Positions 19,171-30,066 of a stretch of DNA of 64,000 nucleotides are shown here, in pieces; the first letter of the stretch is position 1; every line of letters begins with the position of its first letter. Made by a program: the position numbers and the translations under genes. A model generated the notes under the pieces. That model saw nothing but the letters and a program-made list of their open reading frames with translations, ran no database searches and was not told the origin of the DNA. This DNA comes from Volutella citrinella (Eukaryota; Ascomycota; Sordariomycetes; Hypocreales; Nectriaceae), in assembly GCA_034401135.1 (NCBI GenBank), contig JAWZSP010000002.1, positions 4,898,001 to 4,962,000 on the forward strand, written 5' to 3'.

Positions 19171-20094
19171 ATGTTTTGTCGAGGCATCACCTTTCATCCT
19201 CATGACGACATCCCTAACCTCGAGGGAAAGGTGATCATCGTCACTGGAGGAAACTCCGGTTTAGGCTTTGAGACTGTGCGACAGTTTGCAAAGCACAATG
19301 CTGCTCGAATCTACATTGCGGCACGATCGGCGACGAAAGTGGAGGACGCAATCAAGCAAATCCAACAAGACGACCCGGAATCATCGCCAATTTCCTTCAT
19401 GAACCTTGATCTTTCTTCATTTTCCAGCATCAAGTCTGCAGTGGACTCGTTCCTTGCATCCGAAACACGCCTTGATATTCTCGTCAATAATGCGGGCATC
19501 ATGATGTTACCAGAAGGCCTCACCCAGGACGGTTTCGAAATCCAAATCGGAACAAATCACTTGGGACATGCATTGTTGACTCAGATACTCTTGCCCATTC
19601 TTCAAATAACGGCTGATTCTGGCTCTGATGTGCGCGTCATCAATTTGTCGTCTGCCGCCGAGGCATTGGCACCAGCAGCCGTGTACGACTTCAATGCCTT
19701 CAAGACAACAATGCCTGAAACTTCAACGCAGATGCGCTATTGCATTAGCAAACTTGCCAATGTTCATTACAACATGGCCTTGTCAAGAAGATACACAGAT
19801 GTAAAATTTGTCTGTGTCCACCCCGGAGTAGTGGCTACCAATATTCATCGGAACACCACCAGCCCCTTTCTAAGCCTTCTCTTAATGGGATTCTCAGCCG
19901 TCGGGAACTCGGCTGAAAAAGGCGCTTTGAATCAGCTTTGGGCTTCAGTAAGCCCCGACGCAAGGTCTGGGGAGTTCTATCACCCCGTTGGAAGACCGGG
20001 CAAAGGATCGAGAGCCAGCCAAAGCTGGGAACTAACGGATCAGTTGTGGGATTGGACAGAGCAAGTACTCAGAGATTATGAAAGGGGAAATTAG
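19171..20094 (+). CDS. Short-chain dehydrogenase/reductase (SDR), copy 2
   Basis: Single exon, 307 aa. Motifs: TGGNSGLG (TGxxxGxG, near residue 25), NNAGIMM, a catalytic serine in VINLSSAAEALAP and YxxxK as YCISK. It is collinear with SDR copy 1 along its whole length (DIPxLxGxVIIVTG, RLDILVNNAGIMM, ASVSPDxxSGxxYxPVG), so the two are paralogues in opposite orientation. Expected to reduce or oxidise a small hydrophobic alcohol/carbonyl compound in the cytosol with NAD(P)(H). It faces the carboxylesterase gene tail-to-tail (162 bp). Confidence 0.92.
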   Translation: MFCRGITFHPHDDIPNLEGKVIIVTGGNSGLGFETVRQFAKHNAARIYIAARSATKVEDAIKQIQQDDPESSPISFMNLDLSSFSSIKSAVDSFLASETRLDILVNNAGIMMLPEGLTQDGFEIQIGTNHLGHALLTQILLPILQITADSGSDVRVINLSSAAEALAPAAVYDFNAFKTTMPETSTQMRYCISKLANVHYNMALSRRYTDVKFVCVHPGVVATNIHRNTTSPFLSLLLMGFSAVGNSAEKGALNQLWASVSPDARSGEFYHPVGRPGKGSRASQSWELTDQLWDWTEQVLRDYERGN

Positions 20095-20256
20095 TAGGAT
20101 AGTACAGTTTACTTTAAGATTTTCAAGATTTTTGAAAGCAGAAGATAATTCAGATGGCCATTGTAGGCAACCCGAAGGGACAAGATTGATATGCGGATCA
20201 GTGAAATATAGCAAGATCAACCAGCGTTTGGCCCCCATCCTTCAACATCTTCTGGA

Positions 20257-22029
20257 CTAAAATCCAAGAATGCCAATATTTTGGGCCAGCCATTGATAAC
20301 TCGCCGACCTAAAGTCGTCATTCAGCAACTTTGAGTTCTTTGCAAAGATTTGAACCAGCTTATGGTCTTCGCTCCACCGAGGCCAGCGTGGGAATTCTGA
20401 ATCCCCTTCCCCGTTTGGGTCAAGGAAATAGAGAAAATGAATAAAGTAAGATCGCATGCTTTTCGCCGCATAATTATCCTTGATACCAAAAAAGACTTGG
20501 ATGAGATCGCTGCCGTGGAATGTACCGAGGACAGGCAAGCCCTCGTTCTGGGACATCATGTACGACCACGAAGGGACGTTGGGTTTGACTCCACTGCAGA
20601 CCTGGAGGACCAGTCTTCGCGAGAGTGAGAAGACCAAGTCTCCCATGATGGCCGCTCTTCGTTTGAAGCCAGGGAAAATCTCGTTCCAGATTCCTGTCCG
20701 GAAGGGACTGCCATCGAGGATTGCGGAGAGACCACTGCCATAAGTACCAATAAAATCTTTGAGCTTCGTGGTTGAGGCATCTGAAAAGAAGTATTTCTTG
20801 AGATAATCTGCGAGCTTGTCGGATGTAGTAACGTCCGATTGGAAAAGCGCAAACAGAGTGCCCTCGTCTTCCATGCCGCCAATGATCATGGGCACTGGAG
20901 CATATTTACCACTCAAGATGAGGTTGTCGGGAGAGGCGGTCAGCGTGCGGCCGTCCGGTCGAGGCAAATACGACAGAGCCAAAGAGCTGTATGACAGCAG
21001 GTGGGGTACCGAGTTTGCGGCGTTGAGAAAGTCTTCGTAGCTGAGCTGACGCAAGCACTCGAGAGTGTCGGGAGTACCACTGCACCCACCAGCCTTGACG
21101 ACTTGATCATATACCGCCTGAGCTTTTGCAGAGTCGAGGGGCTTGGTCGGGATCACGCTACCCGAGCTCATGATGCCGGCCCTGAACAAAGGCTTGCCTT
21201 TGTATGTGTGGTCTCCGTCAAAGAGGGCCATTTGACCAAAGACGGAGATGGCGCCTGCGGACTCGCCCCAGATGGTCACCTTGGCAGGGTCTCCTCCAAA
21301 CGCCGCGATGTTATCCGCAACCCACTCCAGTCCCATTCGTTGGTCCAGGAGCCCAGCATTCCCCGAGCCCTCTTTCTGGATCTCCTTGCCCGGCATGAAA
21401 CCGAACCCGGCAACGCGGTAGTTGACCGCTACGAAGATGAAGGGCTTGCCGATTTCGACGCCGTAGTTGACCAAACTGGTGCCGTCATACATAGAAGACC
21501 AACCAAGCTGTTTGAGATTGAGGTTAGATGGAACCAATCATTGACACCTTGCAAGATGATTGCTTACCTCGAAACCTCCACCAAAGATCCAGTAGAGAAC
21601 GGGAAGCTTGTCGCCAGCCTTGGTGCCTTGAGGTCGAGCAACCGTAATGGTGAGACAATCTTCGCTCTGTCCTGAAGCCTTCTGGACGAAAGGCAAGTTG
21701 GCAACGCTTCCAAGTAGGTCGAAGAGGAAATCTTGGCTCTCCGTGGAGGAAACAAATTGAGGACACGCCCCGGCAGGGCCTGTACCGTCAAACGTCCCCA
21801 GAGGCTTGGACAGCCGCTTGGGCGGCTTCATCCTCAAGGGCCCAGTGGGGGGTTCCGCATAGGGAATACCGCCAAAGGACTCAACGTTGTTCTTCACGTT
21901 GCCCAAGACTGTGGCCGCCGGCGATGGGACAACAACTGTAGCAGTCTCAGCACGCTCCTCAAGATCGGTACACTCTGCTCCTAGTACCGAGAGGAGGAAA
22001 CACAAGGATAAAAGACGAGGAGCAAACAT
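20257..22029 (-). CDS. Secreted type-B carboxylesterase/lipase
   Basis: Two exons (22029-21568 and 21507-20257; 60-nt intron) give 570 aa. The start is set at MFAPRLLSLCFLLSVLGAEC, a clear signal peptide; the frame is open 40 codons upstream but those residues look like leader. The alpha/beta-hydrolase triad is visible: nucleophile S237 in GESAG, acid about E369 in MEDEG and H485 in GTFHGSD. The oxyanion hole is the GGG of YWIFGGGFE at the end of exon 1. EDCLTITVARPQG is the second type-B signature. Predicted to be secreted and to hydrolyse carboxylic esters such as lipids or xenobiotic esters. The neighbouring SDRs and regulators suggest a role in a common pathway, which is inference. Confidence 0.92.
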
Positions 22030-22981
22030 AATGGCAATGGTGTGGGTTGACGAATGAGCAGAGTGGGTTGATTGAGTCGATACATCAAGAACCATAGTTG
22101 ACTCAAGCCGGATCACTCCTAGTTTAAATCCTCTTCCAAAGCTACCCATATTGGACCTCTGCGTCGCATTTGCTACTAGGCTGAGGAATCAAGTGTAAGC
22201 TAAATCATTCTTTCGGACAGCCTCACCGTCTGGTGGAGCCCCCACACTCAATCCCCAGACCTAAGCCAGCAATCAGAGCTTGATTCTATCGATGGGCCTC
22301 GGAGCAACTCCACTATCCGCGACAACTTTGCTCGTGATCCTCTTTTTCTTTGAAGATCTCGGAAAGGGGAGATTGGAAGGTGTATGCGGGTCCCTCTCGT
22401 CTGACAAGCAGGGCGGATGGGTTGCCCAACAGGTTCGTGTTTGCGGGGTAATCGGCTGAATCTGCGGGGTACCCCGGAAAAGCAACCTAACATGTTTCCA
22501 AAGACCCTTGTCCGGGCAGATGCGCGCGCCCAGATGCCCAAGTGCCGCACGAGTTCGACGTCGAACGGGTTGCTTCGGACCAGCGGACCAGACGCCATGC
22601 GAAGCCACAACACCAGAGATACGAATCAGATCTCGCCCTGGGATGGCTGGTCGGTCCCTTTGCTCCTCGTGTCCTGGTGATTACATGCAACCCTGGATGG
22701 GTCGGCGCGGTTGTCCGAGCTGATTGATTGGCCGATGCCAGAGATCTACGGCCCGCTAGCCCCGAATATGCCTCGCTTAGGCTCTGATCCACGCCATATG
22801 CGATCCTCAATTACTTATTAGTCCTAGTACATGAACAGGACGCATGGCTGGAGCCTAAGCACGAGACAGTCACATGCTGGCAGTTCGGCTCAGTCCACAT
22901 CTCCCGTCCTCAAAGAGCAGGTGACTACGCGCGGTATCCCGGACCAATAATTCACTTCGACGAACAGGTCAGTTGCCCACA
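22030..22981. other. Divergent promoter region, about 950 bp
   Basis: Lies between the start codons of the carboxylesterase and the second bZIP/DUF3425 gene. Short frames on both strands have no domain. It may carry control sites for both genes but none could be named. Confidence 0.5.
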
Positions 22982-24089
22982 ATGTCAGAATCTTCGACGT
23001 CGATACCGCCCGCGCCAAAGACTAGAGTCCGCACCGAGCGGCAGCTCAACCACAAGAGAGCCATTGACAGGGTCAAGCACCGAGAGAACCGCATGCAGCA
23101 CAAAAGTCGCCTGGAGCGTATCGAAAGAGATCTTGAAGAAATCAAGCTGAGCCTTCGAAGCCTGGTCCTCCACAACAACCCTTTGCCTCCAGTTCCTGCA
23201 TTGGCTTCCCCGGTACCTGCAGAGTGCGTACTGTCGTCCAGCACGCCATCATACGACGTTGATGCTACCCAGCACAGCATTCCACGTTTTTCCCCACACC
23301 CGCCATGGGAGCAGGCAACCCTCCCACAGACGCCATGGAGCCAGGCACCATTAGTTGTTTCCACAGCTTCGGTGCGGCCGGCCTTGGCCTTTCCGACGGC
23401 ACGATTCGTCACTTGTCGCTGTGGCTCCCAGCATCTTGACCGGTTTGACGCGATGTCAGCATGCAACACCACCAGTCTCTACCGACGCCAAGTGTCGCTA
23501 TTCCAAACCGTCAACATGCCGGGATGGTTTCCACAGACGCCCCCGCTGCCAGCTCTGCTTCTTCACACGTCGGAAGACAGTATCTTGACCTCGTTGATCA
23601 CCAATTTTCTCCGGCAGTACAGATTCAAGAATATTGAACACTTGCTGGGGTTGTATCTTCTTGGATATCGCATTATGAGGGTGCGTCATCAAGTCCTGTC
23701 TACAACTACCTGATCTATATCTTTTAACACACTTGCTTTAGTGGCAACTGAGCCCCTGTGAGGAAACAATCCGGGACATTCCGACATGGCTCCGGCCCAC
23801 AGACATCCAAAAAGCGCACCCGCACTCGATGCTCCTGGACTTTGTGTTTTGGCCGAATCTTCGCGACTATTTGTGTACAAATGTCGTTGAAGGCTCACAA
23901 CACTCCATTAGTTTTCACTTGGAGTCGATGGAGCTGACCCGGCCGCCCGACTGCCCCTTGTTTTCGCAAGACCAACATGGAGAAGTCATTCTACACCCGG
24001 CGTTTGAAGCAGTCATTTATGACCTCAATAACTGGAAACTAGGGGCACCGTTTTCAGAAACCTTCCCGCAGCTGATGCATCTCGTCTAG
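22982..24089 (+). CDS. bZIP-like regulator with DUF3425 domain, copy 2
   Basis: Two exons (22982-23680 and 23742-24089) give 348 aa. A bZIP-like basic segment and short coiled coil are near the N-terminus (TERQLNHKRAIDRVKHRENR, then RLERIERDLEEIKLSLRSL). A long variable Pro-rich middle follows, then DUF3425 landmarks HLLGLYLLGYRIMR, interrupted by the intron, WQLSPCEETIRDIPTWLRP and DFVFWPNLRDYL. It differs from copy 1 in the basic region, so it is not a recent duplicate. Expected to be a nuclear transcription factor. It is divergently placed to the esterase gene, a common position for a pathway regulator. Confidence 0.85.
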
Positions 24090-24297
24090 AAACATACCGT
24101 GAATAATGAATGAGGTAAATGGCCTGGGAAGAAGCAACAGGAGGATCCGAGAACTGGGGCAGAGATTATAACCAATCACAAAATAGATTCTATCCTAATT
24201 CAACCAAAACAGTAGTCAAGACAAGAAGAGATAGAAATGCGACCCCAAAGCTTGGTAGACTGAGGCCCCGGCCCTTCATCCCTGCTCTTACCACCAG

Positions 24298-26361
24298 CTA
24301 TTCGAAAGGGGTAGGGCACTCCTCATTTTCTTCCTTACGCTTGCCGAGTAGGTTCATATCGATGGAGCAAATCTTATCGGTGGCACTAAGAGTCAATGCG
24401 TTCCAAATGCCATTGACACCGATATTCTCGTCTCGAATCCAAGACTTCCCGATGATGTAGTTCTTCAGGTCCATCGGGCTCGGGTCCTTCAAGTCATCGA
24501 GCTTCCCGGCCTTTGACATCTTGAGAAAGTATGCAGCCAGGCCAGCTGTTATCGCCGCAGCTATTGATTGTTAGTGCAAGTTTACAATGGAGCCGAAGAT
24601 ATCGCAGGCAAGACTTGGGCATACCATCCGACGTCCCAGAGCTTTCTCTGTAGACTTGGTCCCTTGCGGGGTCCACCAGTGGCCTCGCAGGTACCGTCAC
24701 AGAAGCTCCCGGTGCGTAGACATGCGGGAGACCCTTGGGCTGGTCCCTGTTGGACTTTGGCCACATTGGAAAGACTGTTTTGCCGGTTTCATCTTGTGTC
24801 TTTTGCAGTGCGCCAACAACAAGGAGTTCGGGGATTTCGGGCGCATTTCCGCCCACGGAACCTCCAAAGCTCGCGGGCCATCCGTTGATATCGGCCTATT
24901 TATTTTTAGAGATTGGAAAAAGGATTCGTCGAACAGCGCTCAATCACTTACGAGGGCCATGTTACCAGCACCAGTGACGATAAACACTCCATTTGCAGTC
25001 AACTCCGTAAGAAGCTGCTTCATTCGGCCAGAGAAGCCGAGGCCGTCCCGGATGTTGGGACTGCCCTCGATCGGCGGCTTGCTCGTGAACTGGGACGGGT
25101 CCCAGTACAAGGACATCAGCAAGACCGCTTTCGTTGTCGAACTCTTTTCGGGAAATGCGTCGGCTACGGCGGCAAGTCCCTCGATCCAGTCCTCATTGTA
25201 TGCTCCATTGCCACCATCGACTGGCTGTGGATATCGTCGAGGCAAGCGGACGATATTGGGCTTGATCCCATAGGGCATCACACCGGCCTTGGCACCTCCA
25301 AGAAGGGAAAGCATGCATGTACCGTGCATCTTGGTAATCTGATCAGATGGGTTAGTGACCTGAGAATCATCCTCACTGTTTTTTCCGTCCTTTTGGTCGA
25401 TGTCTTGGCCAATGTGAACAAATGGGATGTTCCATGCGTCTCCGTTCATGAATCTGCCGAGTTCCTGTTGAAGATGAATCAGTGGATGAACCGTTATGCG
25501 CAAACAATGTAGCTCACAGCCGATGCCGATGGATGCGCTCCGCTATCCAAGATCCACACTGGGATTTCATCTCCCGACTTGATGGCCTTGTGAACAAAGT
25601 ATCGTTTGTGCTTGTATGAGTCAAATTGCTTCCCAGGCTGCTGTGAAACGAATTGCAGTTGCCATGGCAGGTACTGGTTGTGGTCCATGAACAATTTCTC
25701 TAGGTCGGCGGAGCGAATGTCGAAAAGACCAGCGGTAGGGTCATTTTCAGCTAAGCCATCTCGTCTCCTTCGATACATGGACGCAATCTATTGAAGATTG
25801 GATTAGTCTAGATCACAGTGATACCGGTATGCAACTCCAAACACGTACAAACTCCGCATGCTCATTGCGATAGGTGACGGCTGCTGCATCTGTCAAATGG
25901 GCGAAAATAAAGTTAACGCCGAGGTTTTTAGTGGTGGAAATGTAAAGGATTGCTTCGGGGTTCGTCGCAATAAGGCCTTTGAGAATCTTTTCGAGGATTG
26001 GCGCCTGATTACCATCGCTGGGCACCGCAGGGTAAATGACATATTCCATCAAGCCATTTGGATCCGCAGAGTCCAAGTTGTCGTTGCTGATGGCGCGCTC
26101 CTTGTGGGGTGATGCCCGTTTGGAAATGTCACTTCCCTGGACATTCTTCACAGCGACATCTTCGCTTGTCAAAGGGATACAGCCTGACACTCTCACGGTC
26201 AGCAAGCAAATACTTCAGTCATGGGTGTTGTTTGTCCATCTACCTCGCTGATCAACGCTGTGACAGCCCTTGGCAACGGGAGGGTGAGCAGCGCCAAGGA
26301 CAGTAGGCGTCACCAGGAGAGCGCTCCATAGGAGGAGGAAGTGAGGAGTGAAGAGTTTCAT
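24298..26361 (-). CDS. Secreted subtilisin-like serine protease (S8)
   Basis: Six exons: 26361-26244, 26183-25849, 25787-25518, 25464-24952, 24895-24625 and 24560-24298, all in phase, 589 aa. The signal peptide is MKLFTPHFLLLWSALLVTP followed by TVLG. About 150-200 residues of N-terminal extension/propeptide follow. The S8 catalytic residues are D232 (VWILDSG), H288 (MHGTC), oxyanion N409 (VTGAGN) and S501 (SSGTS), with intron 5 two codons after the serine and the AAAITAGLAAY helix in the last exon. It is longer and more diverged than proteinase K-type enzymes, but no key residue is missing. Expected to be an extracellular endoprotease. A TATA box lies about 65 bp upstream of the start. Confidence 0.9.
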
Positions 26362-26422
26362 TTTCTGTATTGATGCAATGATTGCTTGGTTCTACTAAAA
26401 GACGTTTGCAGACATCTTTGAT

Positions 26423-26430
26423 CTTTTATA
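26423..26430 (-). promoter_or_regulatory. TATA box of the S8 protease gene
   Basis: The minus strand reads TATAAAAG about 65 bp upstream of the ATG at 26361. Confidence 0.55.
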
Positions 26431-27235
26431 ACTGACAACCTTGGCATACAAAGAGGATGAAATTCCAGGAATAGCAATGCATCTGAAGCACAATCACTCA
26501 AAGTCAAAGGTCCCAGAAGCCTCGTCCTGCAAGGCTGGTTCTGAGCATCCAAGGGCAGTGCATCCCACGTCAGCTAATGTCAGTGGTTGGCCAGTCCGTG
26601 GCTTCTATTTTTAAATCCCGCAGGAAAACATGGCAAATCAGGTGACGGCATGCAAGCAAATGTTTCATCACCCAAAGTCCATAAGCTACATAATTAGCCC
26701 ATCGCCTCTTTCGGAGCAGGGCTCTCCGCTCTCATCTCATGACGGATGGACGTTGTCATGAGTCTGAATCGTCCATAGCTTCCCGGATACGCAGGCACCA
26801 ATTCGCAGCTATCGACATCGCTCCAGGAGACCTGTATCCATTCTACTTCTTGCAGGACGGTCAGTCGATTGAACCGCCTCTGCTTTCGTCGGCTCGCTAT
26901 GCAGCTGACAACACAGGAACACGCCGTGGTTCGGCAGACGCTAGACAGAGTCAAATTGGGTGAGATATCGGGATACTCGGCAACATCTTTCACGGTTGTC
27001 ATATGCAGTCTTCTAGATCGTGGAAAACGAGGAGGCCCGATAGGCGAGACGTGGGCAATTCTCAAAAGGGTGAGGCGGCGCATCCGCGTTCCCTAGAATG
27101 GATATGCTGAACAAGTGAGTAGTTGCAATTGCCCGAATATGATTGCTACACGACATTTACTGGCTGTGATGGGTAGGTACATCTCAAGGTTCCCGGAGTG
27201 TCCACGAGCTGATCACCATGACAGAGGATCCGAGT
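26431..27235. other. Region between protease promoter and Ras-like remnant, unresolved
   Basis: Open frames exist on both strands (plus 26739-27096; minus 26694-27083) but none shows a known domain. A good donor-like GTGAGT is at about 27115 and an acceptor-like ACAG lies just before the Ras-like homology. The missing 5' part of the Ras-like gene should be here, yet no P-loop (GxxxxGK[ST]) was found in any plus frame. Confidence 0.35.
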
Positions 27236-27888
27236 CAATGACAGTGATGCTTGAGAAAACCAGCGTCGAAATTGCTCTCGATTGGCTACCTATTGAGGTC
27301 TTTGATGACGACAGCACCATGCGAACTCTCAATCTCGCCGATGCTGTGGTTCTTGCATACGACGACACGAACCAGGAGAGCTTCGAGGCCCTGACCCAGT
27401 TCAACGACAAGGTCGCCAACTTCCCGCTGTCATCAGCAAAGCAACAAGAGGCCACAACGCCCGTAGGACGGGCAGTTAGGGCTTTGGAAGCCATGAAACG
27501 GTACTTTGGGGTGGGCGGAGCGTCTGGTCAGACGGCCAAGCATCCACCAAATCCACCAAATGCCACGCTCGGGCCCCTTGGCCCAATACCCAAAATAGTC
27601 CTGGCCAACCACCACACGGACAAGGAGATCCAGGTACCCCGGAAAGATGGGGAAGAGCTCGCGAGACGCCTCGGCGCTGACTTTTGCACCATCTCCACTG
27701 ATATCAAGAACTGGGGCGATGTGGACCTGATGACCAGGCTGGCCCCGAGGCTCATCCTTCGCAGGGCTCGCGGGGACAAGGGCGTGCAGCTGTCTGGGGT
27801 CTTGCGGCCGTCATTTGCCGCGTGGAGCCGATACGAGGGAGAAGGCAAGGGAGATGAGGGGCCAGAAGAAACAAGAGCCGATAAATGA
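27236..27888 (+). pseudogene. 5'-truncated, diverged Ras-like small GTPase gene
   Basis: From MTVMLEKTSVEIALDWLPIE the frame follows the Ras fold from the strand before switch II to the end: ADAVVLAYDDTNQESFEAL corresponds to the beta-4 strand and following helix, KIVLANHHTD to the G4 region and ADFCTISTDIKNWGDV to G5 and the last helix. The DxxG motif of G3 has become FDDD, G4 [NT]KxD is NHHTD and G5 SAK is STD. No P-loop or switch I is found upstream. The open frame extends back to 27115 but that part does not align. It is either a decayed gene or an active gene whose first exons I could not find; GTP binding is doubtful. Confidence 0.5.
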
Positions 27889-28828
27889 GATGGACTTCGG
27901 CGTGAGGGGGGCGGTGTTGCTTCGAATTTAGGGTGCTTACAGGGGGCATCACTTGCACGGACGACATGTCACGTTAGAACAGAGGCGGCATTAGGATGCA
28001 ACTTTCGAATTATTCGATGGAATTTGACTGTAGAAAAGCCCTTGGGCTCCGCGCCACTGCCACAGTCTGACATGATGCTACGTGAGCTAGACCCAAGGTG
28101 CGTAGGATCTGCGTATAAAAACAGTAGTGTCCGCGGTTTTCTTGACAATTGCCCGACAATGTCACCCTGTAGCTTCGGGTACTTCTATGCGACCGATCCA
28201 CCAAAATGATTGCTACCGAGGCCGGCAATGCGAGAGTACGTGACCAAGGCAACTTCATGTGGTGGCCCCCATAGCTACAAGAAGCTGGAACCTCCCCAAC
28301 TAGGAGCCACATCTCAAACATGGGCTGGTTACCATTCTTGACCTATCTAGACCTCAACACCTCAAGGTGACCGCTTTTGACGCGACATGCAATGTCTCTC
28401 ATGGTACAACGCGCTGGGTACCAAGGACAGCCTCGATTCTCGCTTGTCAGTTCCAGCCCAGCAGTACTACCAAGAGACTTTTCGCATTGATAAGAGTCTC
28501 TGTCGCTAGGAGCAGCGTGTGCAATGGCACTTGCTGGTGCGGCATTAGGCTATCTCCCAGCTCGTTCATCTGAAGCCACAGCCGTACTCCGATTTCAAAT
28601 CCCAGGGTGGCAATAAATGCAATGTCAATTCGGGGTATCTATCGCTCCAGCATTCTGCATTTCAGACACGGGGTCCCATGTCACGCTATGGATCTTTGGC
28701 ACTCAGCCCATGCGGGGGCTCCAGGTCATCGAGTCAACGACAATCTCAATCCCGGGGTAGGTCCACCGTTGCAGACTGGTTGCCTTGCCTTAAAATGCGC
28801 CCAGCTCAAGTTCGAACCCTGTGTAACA
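27889..28828. other. Intergenic, about 940 bp, no gene seen
   Basis: Short frames on both strands are without family resemblance. It lies 3' of both flanking genes (tail-to-tail). Confidence 0.5.
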
Positions 28829-30066
28829 TCAAACCCTGTTTGAGTAGTTGCCCATCCCCGAATCCACCGGCTCCCCCGTCCTGGATGATGATGAGTTGCT
28901 TTGGCCATCTTCAACCTCACGCGTAACCACTTTGGTCTCGACAGTCTTTGTAATTCCATGCGGCCCTGCATATGTTGCCAGATGGATCTCAGACCCAGAA
29001 CTGCTCCGCCGGTTGTCCTCGTCTCTGCCAAGCTTGCTTAGGATTGTATTGCCCGGCTTGGGTGTTGGCCGATGGCTGGTAACAACAACGTGAGAAGTGA
29101 CGTAGTTGGTTGGGTTTGATTTATTGTTGGAGCTGCTGCCGTAGTATCCGCCAGGCCGAGATGAAGGACTCTTGACTACCTTTGAGATGAGGGCAGCCAT
29201 GAGAAGTTCGATGTGTAGCTTGACGATGTATGCGACCGGGGCGAATTGCACGTAACTGTAGGCATCTCATCAGTACATGTTATTCTGTAACTACAATTTG
29301 TAGCCTAGAACTTACAGGTAAGGGTTTGAAAGACTTAAGAATCCAAGAAGAAGGATGTCCATGCATGTGGAAATGGCGACCATTCCAATATTAAAGTTGA
29401 ACAGCCTCCAATACTTCGTCAAGCCATCGGCAATCAAGCGGTATCGCACCAGGTACAAGAAATAAATGTTGAGCGCCAGATCAATGACTAAGAAGAAGGA
29501 TTTTTCTGCCTTTTCGAATACGATATTGACGTGAACCTGAGCTGGTGTGGCGCCGTCGAGGTGTGCGACAGTCCAGATGTAGAAGACTGCAATGTTGACG
29601 AGGGTGATGGGGATAGCGAGGGCCCATTTCAGACATCGAGCTCGTCTCTTGCTGGTCATGATCAAAGCGACTCGGTTCGCTATGATTTGCGGCAAGATCT
29701 GCGTCTGGAGTGCCCATAGTGCAACTGTATGTTCGTCAGTTGGCCCTGTATGTGGATCGAGTGTCTGTCGTGGTGCATACCGGAGAGTAGGTAGAAACCG
29801 AGACTAGATGTTCTCGTCAGTCCGTATGTCCAATGGATTCAAGAATGATTAGCTTACCTTCCATGAATGACGTTTTGCAGGAAGAGGAATGTCAAAAGGG
29901 CAAAGACAAAGTTGACCACCAACTCTCCCCAAATCAAGTACAGGTAGGTATGGTTGAGAGAGTGAGTGCGCTTCCAAATCCCCAGCGTCTGCTGCGTTGC
30001 CTTGGAAAAAGTGAAGACAACGACGCCCAAGAAGATGCCATAGTACAAGGAAGCGATATCGACCAT
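28829..30066 (-). CDS. Fungal integral membrane protein (multi-pass, function unknown)
   Basis: Four exons: 30066-29858, 29803-29781 (only 23 nt), 29724-29316 and 29255-28829, giving 355 aa in phase. About seven hydrophobic segments are visible, e.g. LYYGIFLGVVVFTFS, LVVNFVFALLTFLFL, WALAIPITLVNIAVFYIW, FFLVIDLALNIYFLYLV, MVAISTCMDILLLGFLSL and FAPVAYIVKLHIELLMA. The motif YVQFAPVAYIVKLHIELLMA is characteristic of a large family of uncharacterised ascomycete membrane proteins. A hydrophilic Ser/Asn-rich tail (from about residue 240) is probably cytosolic. It lacks the G-protein-coupling or Cys-rich CFEM features of Pth11 receptors. The short second exon is needed to join two membrane segments in frame. 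Confidence 0.85.
29781..29803 (-). other. 23-nt microexon of the membrane-protein gene
   Basis: It is bounded by TAG upstream and GTATGC downstream and codes SLGFYLLS with shared codons at both ends. Skipping it would change the frame. Confidence 0.75.

Noticed and set aside
26694..27083. 129-codon minus-strand frame
   Set aside because: No domain; overlaps the area where the 5' part of the Ras-like gene would lie. Left unassigned.
28790..28830. GTTCGAACCC word suggesting a tRNA T-arm
   Set aside because: No matching stems around it; isolated word.
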